A DNA stretch of 64,000 bases from Devosia naphthalenivorans (lineage in GTDB: Bacteria > Pseudomonadota > Alphaproteobacteria > Rhizobiales > Devosiaceae): NCBI RefSeq assembly GCF_003056355.1, contig NZ_PYVW01000005.1:62001-126000 (forward strand). The letters are read 5' to 3'. Made by a program: the position numbers and the translations under genes. The number at the start of each line of letters is the position of its first letter. The first letter of the stretch is position 1. Under the pieces are notes generated by a model. The model did not search any database, was not told the origin of the DNA, and saw only the letters and a list, made by a program, of their open reading frames with translations. Positions 17,273 to 26,153 of the stretch are shown here, in pieces.

Positions 17273-19758
17273 TGCACCAGCGGGAAGCCTCCAATTACCA
17301 GAGCAGTCAGCAGGCCGCAGAATCCGGTGAAGTGCCAGTAGAGGGTGACGTTCCACAGATCGGCATCATGCTCGGGCGTGAGCTTGCGGAAGCGGGAGCG
17401 GGCGATGCAGTAGGCCTGCATGATCATGCCCGCCGCCAGATGCAGCACGATCCACACCACCAGTGCCCAGACGATTGCCGGATAGGTGTGCTCGGTCGGA
17501 TCAAGCCCGTTAGTCCAGGGCCCCGCCATCAGCGCCAGGCCGGATGCTGCGGCTGCCACCAGCCCCAAGGCCAGCAGCACTTGCGCAAGTCCCGGCCTGC
17601 CGCGGGCATTAATCAGGCGCGCGCCCAGCGTCAACGCCCAGGTAAGCAGCGTCAGCAGCGCTGCAACAGCCGGCCATTGCCAGCCGGGACCCTCGATATG
17701 GGCGGGCGGAAATTCCTCATGCACGGTCCAGAAAAAGAAATAGCCGAACAGCAAGGACAGATAGGCCGTCAGATCACCCGTCATGGTGATGAACATGGCC
17801 CACCATCCCGTCGAGCGGACGCCGGCCACGTAGAGCGGCATCTGCCGTCCGTCGCCGACATCCTTGGTGGGTTTTTCTGGAATGACGGCGGTTCCGGTCC
17901 AGAGCCACCACAGCACGGCCACGAGGAACACGATCCCCCCGGCAAGCGTCAGCCACCAGAGCTTCCAGGTGGCGAAGATGAAGACCGCGCCCAGTCCGAA
18001 CGCTGAGATCATCGGCAACCAGCTCGGGCCGGCGACGCGCAGGATCTGCAGGGGCTTCGCATCGAGGACCGAGGTCACCAGCGTTTCGCGCTTGCCCTCT
18101 TCGGCGCTGGGCAACAGGCCCCGGCCCTGGTCGATGGTCTCCAGCAGGGTCTTGTCGTCCCACAAGGGATAGCGGCTATTAATTTGGGGAATAGAGCGCA
18201 TGCCCCAATTATCGGCCGGCACACGCCCCGCCCATTCCAGGGTCCCCGCGTTCCAGACGTTGCGGGTGGCGTCCTTGTCCCGGCCTTTGGGGCGCACGCA
18301 ATCCCACACCATTACCAAAAAACCGGCGGCAAAGATGAAGGCGCCAATGGTCGAAACCATGTTGAGCAGGTCCCAGCCGCGATCGGCGTCATAGGTGAAG
18401 ACGCGGCGCGGCATGCCCAGCATTCCGGTGAAGTGCATGGGCAGGAAACCGATGTTGAAGCCGCCGAACATCAACCAGAACGACCAGATCCCCAGGCGCC
18501 ACGAAAGCACCTTGGCGGTGACGAAGGGATAATAATATTGCACCCCCGCCATCACCGGAAACAGCATGCCCCCGATCAGCGTGTAGTGCAGGTGCGCCAC
18601 GATGAAGTGGGTATCGTGGACCTGGAAATCGAATGGTGCGACGGCGATCATTACGCCGGTGAGGCCACCCACGATAAAGGTCGCCAATGCGCCCAGGCAG
18701 AACAGCATGGGCACGCTGCGCACCACATTGCCCATCATGACGGTGGCGATGAAGACAAAGATCTGGATGCCGGTGGGAATGGCGACGGCTTCTGACGCTG
18801 CCGAGAAAAAGCCCAGCGAAATCGCGGGCAGGCCAGTGGTGAACATATGGTGCACCCAGAGCCCGAAGCTGAGGAACCCGGTGCCCAGCGCCGAAAGAAC
18901 GATCCAGGAATAGCCGGCGATCGGGCGCTGGGTGAAGGTCGGCACGATCATCGCCAGCAGCGCGATGGCGGGCAGGAAGATGATGTAGACTTCCGGATGC
19001 CCGAAAATCCAGAACAGGTGCTGCCAGAGCAGCGGGTCGCCACCGCGCGACACGTCGAAGAATGGCCAGTCAAAGGCGCGTTCGAGCTCGAACAGGTAGT
19101 CGCCAGCAATCAGGGGCGGAAAGGCAAAGAGGATCATGGCGCCCACGATCAGCACATACCAGCCATAGAGCGGGGTGAGATTGATGTGCATGCCCGGCGC
19201 CCGGCATTTGAGCACGCCTACGATCAACTCCACCGCCGCGGCGATGGAGGCGACCTCGATGAAGGAGAGGCCAAGGAGCCAGATGTCGGCGCCGATGCCG
19301 CTCTGTTCGGTCGACAGCGGGGGGTACATGAACCAGCCGGCATCGGGCGCGGAGTCGAAAAAAATCGAGCCGCAGACGAAGACACCACCGATCAGGAAAC
19401 ACCAGTAGCCGAACGAGGACAGCCGGGGAAACGGCAGGTCCCGCGCCCCCAGCATGGCGGGCAGGATCAGGATGGCGACGGCCTCGAAGATCGGAACCGC
19501 GAACAGGAACATCATCACCGTGCCGTGCAGGGTGAAGACTTGGTTGTAGAGGTTGGCGGATAGCAGGGTGTTTTCCGGAACCGCCAGCTGCAGCCGGATC
19601 AGCAAGGCCAATGCGCCGCCAAACAGCATGAAGGCGAAGGCGGTGGAGATGTACCAGACGCCAATCGTCGAGTTGTTGACGTCGGAGAAATAGCGCCAGC
19701 CTTTGGGTGGCTCCCAGACCTTGGCGAGTTGCCGTTCCTCGGCGCTTTTGTAGATCAT
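17269..19758 (-). CDS. Cytochrome c oxidase subunit I-subunit III fusion
   Basis: 829 residues. Residues 1-about 545 are haem-copper oxidase subunit I: a haem ligand in FTLHGTVMMFLFAVPIFEA, the copper-B site in FGHPEVYIIFLPA (His and cross-linked Tyr) and VHHMFTTGLP, and both haem ligands in VHDTHFIVAHLHYTLIGG. A linker region with ETLVTSVLDAKP follows, and then a subunit III-like domain (about 630-829) with STGWWAMFITMTGDLTAYLS, FFFWTVHEEFP and a C-terminal WHFTGFCGLL. Such fusions occur in caa3-type oxidases. The protein reduces oxygen to water and pumps protons. Start and stop both overlap neighbours in ATGA. Confidence 0.93.
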   Translation of the reverse strand: MIYKSAEERQLAKVWEPPKGWRYFSDVNNSTIGVWYISTAFAFMLFGGALALLIRLQLAVPENTLLSANLYNQVFTLHGTVMMFLFAVPIFEAVAILILPAMLGARDLPFPRLSSFGYWCFLIGGVFVCGSIFFDSAPDAGWFMYPPLSTEQSGIGADIWLLGLSFIEVASIAAAVELIVGVLKCRAPGMHINLTPLYGWYVLIVGAMILFAFPPLIAGDYLFELERAFDWPFFDVSRGGDPLLWQHLFWIFGHPEVYIIFLPAIALLAMIVPTFTQRPIAGYSWIVLSALGTGFLSFGLWVHHMFTTGLPAISLGFFSAASEAVAIPTGIQIFVFIATVMMGNVVRSVPMLFCLGALATFIVGGLTGVMIAVAPFDFQVHDTHFIVAHLHYTLIGGMLFPVMAGVQYYYPFVTAKVLSWRLGIWSFWLMFGGFNIGFLPMHFTGMLGMPRRVFTYDADRGWDLLNMVSTIGAFIFAAGFLVMVWDCVRPKGRDKDATRNVWNAGTLEWAGRVPADNWGMRSIPQINSRYPLWDDKTLLETIDQGRGLLPSAEEGKRETLVTSVLDAKPLQILRVAGPSWLPMISAFGLGAVFIFATWKLWWLTLAGGIVFLVAVLWWLWTGTAVIPEKPTKDVGDGRQMPLYVAGVRSTGWWAMFITMTGDLTAYLSLLFGYFFFWTVHEEFPPAHIEGPGWQWPAVAALLTLLTWALTLGARLINARGRPGLAQVLLALGLVAAAASGLALMAGPWTNGLDPTEHTYPAIVWALVVWIVLHLAAGMIMQAYCIARSRFRKLTPEHDADLWNVTLYWHFTGFCGLLTALVIGGFPLVQ

Positions 19759-20744
19759 TGCAGCCCCAGCAGAAATTGGACGATGGCGTCGCGTTGTTCG
19801 TCATCGAGTGCGGCGAAGTCGGGCATGCGGGCACCCGGTTTGATATGGGAGGGCGCGGCGATCCAATCCTCGAGTGCTTGGCGGGTCATCGGCATTGTGC
19901 CCGCTGCCAGCGTCCGGCGACGGGCAAGGTGGGTCAGGTCCGGCCCGACTGATCCCGCTTCGCTGACGCCGCGCACCGTGTGGCAGCCGCCGCAGCCGGC
20001 GGCGATGAAGGCCTCGCTGCCGGCGGGGTTGGCGGGCAGGGCTTCGGCCTCCAGCCAGCTCTGGAAATCGGCAACCGGATGGACGATGGCAGGAAAGGCC
20101 ATGAAGGCATGGGATGGTCCGCAAAATTCGGCGCAAACACCGCGATAAACGCCCGCCTTGGTTGGCTTGAGCCGCAGCACATTGGTGCGTCCGGGGATAA
20201 GGTCCATCTTGCCGCCCAGGGCGGGGATCCAGAAGGAGTGGATGACGTCGGTGCTGTCGAGCACGAATTCCACATTCGCACCGACGGGCAAATGAAGTTC
20301 GTTGGCGGTTTCGATACGCTCGCCGGAAGGGCCCTTATAGGCGAAGCGCCACCAGAATTGCTCGCCGGTAACATGGACGCGCATGTCGGGCTCATCCCCG
20401 CCTGCCCAATTGGGCAGCAGTGCGAGGCCAAACACCAATAGCGCCGCGAGCGTAACGGTGGGAAAGGCTACGCCGCCAAAGAAAATGAAGCGATCGGCAA
20501 AGCGCTCGCTGCGGGGACGTTTCTTGCCGAGAACAGCATAGATTGCCGCTCCCATCACAACGCACCAGATGACGACGCCAGCGGCAGCCATGACCCAGAA
20601 CAGGGTTGCCAGACCCTCGGCCTGCTCGCCGGCAGGATGCAGCATGCTTTGCTCGCCATTGCAGGCCGCGAGCAGCACCGCACTCGACGCGAGCAGCATC
20701 AGGCGTAAGATGGTTTTTGGTTGCTTGCCCCTGTCTCGCCTCAT
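19755..20744 (-). CDS. Cytochrome c oxidase subunit II fused to cytochrome c
   Basis: 329 residues. The N-terminus is a lipoprotein signal (LMLLASSAVLLAAC, lipobox LAAC), followed by two membrane helices. The copper-A domain has STDVIHSFWIPALGGKMDLI and CAEFCGPSHAFM with both cysteines, histidine and methionine. A C-terminal cytochrome c domain has the haem site CGGCH and a later Met ligand in GARMPDF. This is the caa3 arrangement, in which the subunit passes electrons from its own haem to copper A. I set the start at ATG 20744, just before the signal peptide, with a G-rich stretch upstream; the frame runs to 20828. It is the first gene of the operon and overlaps the subunit I start. Confidence 0.92.
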   Translation of the reverse strand: MRRDRGKQPKTILRLMLLASSAVLLAACNGEQSMLHPAGEQAEGLATLFWVMAAAGVVIWCVVMGAAIYAVLGKKRPRSERFADRFIFFGGVAFPTVTLAALLVFGLALLPNWAGGDEPDMRVHVTGEQFWWRFAYKGPSGERIETANELHLPVGANVEFVLDSTDVIHSFWIPALGGKMDLIPGRTNVLRLKPTKAGVYRGVCAEFCGPSHAFMAFPAIVHPVADFQSWLEAEALPANPAGSEAFIAAGCGGCHTVRGVSEAGSVGPDLTHLARRRTLAAGTMPMTRQALEDWIAAPSHIKPGARMPDFAALDDEQRDAIVQFLLGLQ

Positions 20745-20804
20745 TGCCCCCCACAGCTTCGAGATAGTTCGGGAACGCGGAGCGGCCGCTGGAGTTCCTG
20801 CCTC

Positions 20805-21317
20805 ATGCGTCCTGCGACACGAGATCACACATCAGCGCCCTCCGGCTACTCCAATCTGCAGATCGTTTTGCATTGGACGATTGCGGCGCTGATCATTTTT
20901 CAATTGCTGGTCAACAAGGACATGCAGGCAGCCTTCAATGACCGGCTGGAGGGGCGTCCGACGGAAGAGTTCGGTGCTGCTGTCCTGCATATCGCCGTAG
21001 GGTCGACAATTTTGCTGCTGGCGATAGTTCGCCTGTTCATCCGGCGGACCCGCGGCGTACCGGCTGCTCATCCCGACAATCCTGCCCTCGTCAACTGGCT
21101 GGGCCAGGCGACGCATTTTCTGCTCTACGGTTTTCTCTTCCTCATGCCGGTGACTGGCCTTGTCGCGTGGTTCGGCGGGGTGGAACTCTCCGCCGAGTTG
21201 CACGAGCTTGGGCGGCTGGTGCTGATCCCGGCCATCGGCCTGCATGCCCTGGGCGGGCTTGCCGAGCATTTCGTTTTCCGCAACGACTCCCTTCGGCGCA
21301 TGCTGACCTTCAAGTAA
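20805..21317 (+). CDS. Cytochrome b561-family protein
   Basis: 170 residues with four membrane helices. Candidate haem ligands are His in IVLHWTIAALI, AAVLHIAVGS, THFLLYGFLFLMPVTG and IGLHALGGLAEH. This is the bacterial cytochrome b561 (CybB-like) family, which moves electrons between quinone and other carriers in the inner membrane and in some cases oxidises superoxide. ATG at 20805 has GGAG ten bases upstream. The gene is divergent from the oxidase operon with only 60 bases between starts, so the two promoters must lie close together or overlap. Confidence 0.85.
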   Translation: MRPATRDHTSAPSGYSNLQIVLHWTIAALIIFQLLVNKDMQAAFNDRLEGRPTEEFGAAVLHIAVGSTILLLAIVRLFIRRTRGVPAAHPDNPALVNWLGQATHFLLYGFLFLMPVTGLVAWFGGVELSAELHELGRLVLIPAIGLHALGGLAEHFVFRNDSLRRMLTFK

Positions 21318-21397
21318 TCAGCCGCTGGTGGAGGCGGGCTCGACTTCCCCGCCGATCTTGCGCACACTCCGGGGCCAAGGTGCGAAGCAGGACGGGC

Positions 21398-22792
21398 ATG
21401 TTCTTATCCATATTCGACGTCTTCAAGATCGGCATCGGACCGTCAAGCTCGCACACTATGGGCCCCATGAGTGCAGCGCGGCGGTTCCTCGATGAATTGC
21501 AGAGTGGCGACCGTCCGCGCGCCGTCAATGCGCGACCAGCCTCCCTGACCGCGAGCCTGCATGGCTCGCTCGCCTTTACCGGGGTGGGACATGGCAGCGG
21601 CCGCGCCGTGATCCTGGGGCTGTGCGGGGAAGACCCCAAGACCATCGATCCCGATACGATGGATGCGAAAGTTGCGGCCGTTGAAAGCCATGGCCGAGTG
21701 CAGCCACCCGGCCATCCCACCTATCGGTTCCGCCCGGCGGTCGATCTGGTGTTCGACAAGCGCAACGTCTTGCCGGGGCATCCCAATGGCCTGCAGTTCG
21801 CCGCCTTCGATGATGATGGGCAGCTCTTGTTGCGCCGGGTTTACTACTCGGTCGGCGGCGGTTTCGTGGTGAGTGCCGAGGAGCTTGAGACGCTCAAGCA
21901 GGCGCAGCCCGAGCAGACCGATACGCCCTATCCCTTTGCACACGCCCGCGACATGCTGGCCATGGCTGCCGCTTCGGGCCTGTCCATTGCGGCGATGAAG
22001 CGGGCCAATGAGGAAACCCAGCGTTCCCCGCTCGCCCTTGATCGGGGAATCGATGAAATCTGGGGCGCGATGAGCGGGTGCATCGAGCGGGGCATCGCCC
22101 AGGAGGGCATCATGCCCGGTGGGCTCAACGTCAAGCGCCGGGCGCGGAGCATTTTCGTCCAGCTCGATGCGCAATGGCAGCGCAATGAAATTACGCCGCT
22201 GATGGCCAATGACTGGCTCAGCCTGTTCGCCATGGCGGTGAACGAGGAGAACGCTGCGGGCGGGCGCGTGGTCACCGCGCCGACCAATGGCGCTGCGGGC
22301 GTGATCCCTGCGGTGCTGCGGTATTTTCTCAAGTTTAACGCGGGAGCCAGCAGCCGTGACATCCGGGATTATCTGCTGACCGCGGCCGCTATCGGCGGCA
22401 TCATCAAGCACAATGCCTCGATCTCGGGCGCCGAAGTGGGCTGCCAAGGCGAGGTGGGTTCCGCCTCGGCCATGGCCGCCGCTGGTCTTTGCGCCATTAT
22501 GGGTGGCACGCCGCTGCAAGTGGAGAACGCTGCCGAGATTGCACTCGAGCATCATCTGGGCATGACGTGCGATCCCGTTGCCGGCCTTGTCCAGATCCCC
22601 TGCATCGAGCGCAACGCCTTTGGGGCGGTCAAAGCCGTCACTGCTGCTTCCCTGGCCCTCAAGGGCGACGGCACGCATGCCGTTCCCCTGGATGCCTGCA
22701 TCGAGACGATGCGCCAGACCGGTCTCGACATGAGCGAACGCTACAAGGAAACCAGTCTGGCGGGCCTCGCCGTCAACGTGGTGGCGTGCTGA
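21398..22792 (+). CDS. sdaA: L-serine ammonia-lyase (one-chain, iron-sulfur type)
   Basis: 464 residues. It converts L-serine to pyruvate and ammonia with a 4Fe-4S cluster. The beta domain opens with [20 protein letters not shown], and the alpha domain has [21 protein letters not shown] and [19 protein letters not shown], supplying the cluster cysteines. This is the fused type found in proteobacteria. The start is ATG 21398, with AGGA five bases upstream; the frame is open far upstream but that sequence is not protein-like. It is followed by a convergent MFS gene with only 12 bases between stops, so terminators must overlap coding ends. Confidence 0.93.
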   Translation: MFLSIFDVFKIGIGPSSSHTMGPMSAARRFLDELQSGDRPRAVNARPASLTASLHGSLAFTGVGHGSGRAVILGLCGEDPKTIDPDTMDAKVAAVESHGRVQPPGHPTYRFRPAVDLVFDKRNVLPGHPNGLQFAAFDDDGQLLLRRVYYSVGGGFVVSAEELETLKQAQPEQTDTPYPFAHARDMLAMAAASGLSIAAMKRANEETQRSPLALDRGIDEIWGAMSGCIERGIAQEGIMPGGLNVKRRARSIFVQLDAQWQRNEITPLMANDWLSLFAMAVNEENAAGGRVVTAPTNGAAGVIPAVLRYFLKFNAGASSRDIRDYLLTAAAIGGIIKHNASISGAEVGCQGEVGSASAMAAAGLCAIMGGTPLQVENAAEIALEHHLGMTCDPVAGLVQIPCIERNAFGAVKAVTAASLALKGDGTHAVPLDACIETMRQTGLDMSERYKETSLAGLAVNVVAC

Positions 22793-22804
22793 GAAACGCA
22801 GTCC

Positions 22805-24115
22805 TCAGGTCAATGAGGTTTGCCGCGTTTCTATCCTGATCATGAACGCCGCCCCCGCCGCCAACAGCAGCAGGACGGCGAACAGCCCGATCGCGACGGA
22901 AAAGCCCTGTGCAATCACCAGCGCCAGAGCCGATGGCGCCAACAACCCGCCCAGACGCGCCATCGATCCCGCCGCGCCCATGCCGGTTGCCCGGCTGGCC
23001 GTGGGGTAGAGCTCGGGCGTGAAGGCGTAGAGCGCCCCCCAGGTGCCCAGCAGGGCAAAGCTCATCAGGAGAATGGAGCCCCCGATAAACAGGCTTTCCG
23101 AAGCGACAAGGAACAGGGCGCAGCCGACCGCACTCAGCAGCAGGAATGCAATCAGCGTGGGTCGGCGGCCCCAGCTCTCGACACCCCATGCGGCGAGGGC
23201 ATAGCCAGGGAGTTGCGCCAGAGCCACCAGAACCAGGAAGCCGTAGCCGCGCACATAGCCAAAGCCTTCGTCGGCCAGTCGCGCCGGCATCCAGGTGAAT
23301 ACGCCGTAGTACGAGATCGAGACCAGGAACCAGACCAGAAGGACCCAGACCGTGCGGTGGCGCAGCATGGGAGAGAATATGCTGGATTGAGCAACGGGCG
23401 CAGGGATGACGATTTCGTCGCCGGCTACCAGTTGGGGCGCGCCATTGGCGTCGAGCACCTGATTGAGGACCTGTTTGGCTTCCTTGGCCTTTCCCTTGCG
23501 CAACAGGTGATGCGGGGATTCCGGCACCCAGAGCCGCAGCCAGATGCCCACAACGGCGGGCAGGCCGGTGACGAGGAAGATATAGCGCCACCCATCGGCC
23601 GGTACGTAGAGGCTGACCGCCCATGCCGCCAGGGCAATAACCACGGTTCCCACTGCCCAGAAACCTTCCAGCATCACCAGCCATCGCCCGCGTGAGCGCG
23701 CCGGCAGGAACTCTGCCATCAGCGCGTAGTCGACCGGCAAGGTGCCGCCCACCGCAAGACCCGTCAGAAACCGCAGGCCCAGGAGGATGGCGAAGTTCGG
23801 TGCAAAGACCGACAGCAGACCGAACACGGCATCCATCGCGACCGTGATGATCAGCACTTTCCGACGCCCGAAGCGGTCGGCCAGGCGGCCGAAGAGGCTG
23901 GCGCCGATCAGCATACCCAGGAAAAACAGGGTTCCGGTTTGGAGCGCTTCCGGTATCGAGAGCCCGAACGTTGCCGCGATGGACGCGCCGGTAAAGCCGA
24001 CCGCCAGAACCTGCATTGCGTCGGCCGCCCAGACCAGCCCGAACACCATCAGCAATTTTCGCTGGAACGAGCCCGTACCGGCGCGGGTAAGGATATCATC
24101 GACAGTCTGCGGCAC
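22805..24115 (-). CDS. MFS transporter (sugar/acid porter type)
   Basis: About 436 residues with twelve predicted helices. The loop 2-3 motif is GRLADRFGRRKVLI, and the N-terminal half has FLTGLAVGGTLPVDYALMAEFLPARSRGRW, resembling SV2-like and aromatic acid/niacin porters. A central hydrophilic loop (about 215-265) separates the halves. It probably imports a small organic acid or sugar with protons; I cannot say which. GTG at 24115 follows GGGGAGAG at a good distance, so I prefer it over the upstream frame to 24175. Confidence 0.85.
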   Translation of the reverse strand: MPQTVDDILTRAGTGSFQRKLLMVFGLVWAADAMQVLAVGFTGASIAATFGLSIPEALQTGTLFFLGMLIGASLFGRLADRFGRRKVLIITVAMDAVFGLLSVFAPNFAILLGLRFLTGLAVGGTLPVDYALMAEFLPARSRGRWLVMLEGFWAVGTVVIALAAWAVSLYVPADGWRYIFLVTGLPAVVGIWLRLWVPESPHHLLRKGKAKEAKQVLNQVLDANGAPQLVAGDEIVIPAPVAQSSIFSPMLRHRTVWVLLVWFLVSISYYGVFTWMPARLADEGFGYVRGYGFLVLVALAQLPGYALAAWGVESWGRRPTLIAFLLLSAVGCALFLVASESLFIGGSILLMSFALLGTWGALYAFTPELYPTASRATGMGAAGSMARLGGLLAPSALALVIAQGFSVAIGLFAVLLLLAAGAAFMIRIETRQTSLT

Positions 24116-24193
24116 AGCTCTCTCCCCTGCTGTAATAGCGAGCGAAGCGGTAGGTCGATTCTGGGCGCGCTGCAACGCAGGTGATGGCTCGGC

Positions 24194-24222
24194 TTGCCCA
24201 ATAACGCTGGCTGCGCCATACT
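24194..24222 (+). promoter_or_regulatory. Possible promoter for the small ORF and ABC exporter
   Basis: TTGCCC (24194-24199) and CATACT (24217-24222) are exactly 17 bases apart. The predicted transcription start near 24229 precedes the small ORF at 24253. Confidence 0.35.
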
Positions 24223-24252
24223 ATGGCTTCAAGCACGCACCAGGAGAGCGAG

Positions 24253-24357
24253 ATGAAAACCTTCGTGTCCCACCAGAAAGGAGCCGATCAACAGGACATG
24301 ATGCGTTATGCACTTCCACTTTCCATGGGCGAGGGCCACAGCCGACACACGCCCTAG
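24253..24357 (+). CDS. Possible 34-residue leader ORF before the ABC exporter
   Basis: ATG at 24253 has AGGAGA five bases upstream and opens a 34-codon frame ending in TAG at 24355. The peptide begins MKTFVSHQKGADQQDMM. Its last 17 codons overlap the start of the ABC exporter gene in another frame. The ribosome site is better than that of the exporter itself, so it may be translated to open or couple the exporter start. No family is recognised and the peptide could be spurious. Confidence 0.35.
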   Translation: MKTFVSHQKGADQQDMMRYALPLSMGEGHSRHTP

Positions 24358-26152
24358 CCGCTTTTTCAAACACCGTTTCTTAAACCTATTCCAGCCGACG
24401 CCCGCGCCTCGACCAAGCGCCCGCTGGCGCACGTTTTTATCTTATTATCGTCCCCACCTGCCGCTGCTCGCGGGCGATCTCGCCTGTGCAATGCTTATTG
24501 CGGCAACGGCGCTGGCGCTGCCGCTTTGTGCAAATTACGTGACCCGCAATCTGGTTGAACTGCCCGAGGCGCCGCAAGCCATTGGCAGCATCTACGCCGT
24601 AGGCGGATTGATGCTGGCGCTGCTTGCCGCGCAGGTGCTGGCAATCTTCTTCGTGGACTATCAGGGCCATGTCATGGGCGCCAGGATCGAGGCGTCCCTG
24701 CGCAAGGAGCTGTTCGAACACTGCCAGAAGCTCTCCTTCAGCTTCTACGATGGCCAGCGCGTGGGGCAGTTGATGAGCCGCATCACCAACGATTCCCTAT
24801 GGATCGGCGAGCTTTATCATCATGGGCCCGAGGACCTTTCGATCTCAGCGCTCAAATTCTTCGGAGCGCTCGCGGTCCTCACCTTTATCGATCCGGTGCT
24901 GACCTTGCTGATTGCCGGTCTGACGCCGTTCGCGGTGGTCTATGCCCTCCATTTCAATCAGCGGATGAACCGGGCCTTGCAGCAAAGCAAGGAGCAGATC
25001 GCCAGCGTCAATGAAAGGGTGGAAGATGCGCTGGCCGGCATCAGGGTCGTGCAATCCTTTGCCAATGAAGACCTCGAGGCGCGGCGTTTTGGCGAGGCCA
25101 ACGGGCTGTTTCTCGAGAGCCGCAAGGATGGCTATCGCAGCGAGGCATTTTTCTCGGTCGGCAGCGAGACATTCGCCCAATTGGTGACGGTGATCGTGAT
25201 CGTTGTCGGTGCCGTTCGGGTGGTGAACGCCCAACTGACGGTCGCCGAAATGCTGACCTTTTTGTTGTGCGTTGCGGTGCTGGTCGATCCGGTGCAGCGC
25301 CTGGCCAATTTCGTGCGGCTTTGGCAGGAGGGCTATACCGGGTTCGTGCGGGCCATGGAACTGCTCGAAATCGCGCCGGATATCGAGGATCGGCCCCATG
25401 CCAGGGAACTGGACCGCGTCAAGGGCGCTATCAGTTTCCGCAATGTGGGTTTCAGCTACGAAGCGGAAGGAGCCCGGGTCCTGAGCAATCTATCGCTCGA
25501 TATTGCGCCCGGCGAATTTGTCGCGCTGGTCGGGCCGTCAGGGGTAGGAAAATCAACGCTTTGCGCCTTGATTCCCCGATTCTACGAGGTCAATTCGGGG
25601 CAGGTGCTGATCGACGGCACGGACGTCCGCGATGTTACCTTGGCATCGTTGCGCCGCAATGTCGGGGTGGTGCAGCAGGACATCTATTTGTTCAGTGGGA
25701 CCGTGGCGGATAATTTGCGGTATGGGCGGTCGGATGCTTCGGATGAGGCGGTGATCTCGGCGGCCAAGGCGGCGAATGCGCATGAGTTCATCATGGCGTT
25801 GCCGCAGGGTTATGGCACCGATATTGGGCAGCGCGGGGTGAAGCTGTCGGGTGGGCAGAAGCAGCGGCTGACGATTGCCCGGGCCTTCCTAAAGAACCCC
25901 GCCATCCTCATTTTCGACGAGGCGACCAGTGCCCTGGACAATGAGAGCGAGCGGGCGGTGCAGCAGGCGCTGCTGGAGCTAACCCGCGGGCGGACAACGA
26001 TTGTTATCGCCCATCGGCTGTCGACGGTGCGCCATGCCGACCGCATTGTGGTGTTGACGGAGCATGGTATTGGCGAGGAGGGCAGCCATGATCAGCTCAT
26101 GGCGGCGGATGGGCTTTATGCCAATCTGCACCGGGTGCAGGGCAGTATCTAG
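24308..26152 (+). CDS. ABC exporter, fused membrane and ATPase domains (MsbA-like)
   Basis: 614 residues. Six membrane helices fill about 50-340 with the helix-coupling region FYDGQRVGQLMSRITNDS. The ATPase has Walker A GPSGVGKST, Q-loop region VVQQDIYLFSGTVADNL, signature LSGGQKQR, Walker B ILIFDEATSALD and the H-loop AHRLST. It is a half-transporter that should work as a dimer, exporting a lipid, drug or peptide; the substrate is not evident. The first 35 residues are basic and vary in this family, so the true start could lie downstream of 24308. No partner gene is adjacent. Confidence 0.9.
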   Translation: MHFHFPWARATADTRPSRFFKHRFLNLFQPTPAPRPSARWRTFLSYYRPHLPLLAGDLACAMLIAATALALPLCANYVTRNLVELPEAPQAIGSIYAVGGLMLALLAAQVLAIFFVDYQGHVMGARIEASLRKELFEHCQKLSFSFYDGQRVGQLMSRITNDSLWIGELYHHGPEDLSISALKFFGALAVLTFIDPVLTLLIAGLTPFAVVYALHFNQRMNRALQQSKEQIASVNERVEDALAGIRVVQSFANEDLEARRFGEANGLFLESRKDGYRSEAFFSVGSETFAQLVTVIVIVVGAVRVVNAQLTVAEMLTFLLCVAVLVDPVQRLANFVRLWQEGYTGFVRAMELLEIAPDIEDRPHARELDRVKGAISFRNVGFSYEAEGARVLSNLSLDIAPGEFVALVGPSGVGKSTLCALIPRFYEVNSGQVLIDGTDVRDVTLASLRRNVGVVQQDIYLFSGTVADNLRYGRSDASDEAVISAAKAANAHEFIMALPQGYGTDIGQRGVKLSGGQKQRLTIARAFLKNPAILIFDEATSALDNESERAVQQALLELTRGRTTIVIAHRLSTVRHADRIVVLTEHGIGEEGSHDQLMAADGLYANLHRVQGSI

Positions 26153-26153
26153 C

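Noticed and set aside
16865-19758. A prophage or mobile island around the oxidase operon
   Set aside because: No integrase, transposase or tRNA-linked direct repeats; codon use matches neighbouring genes.
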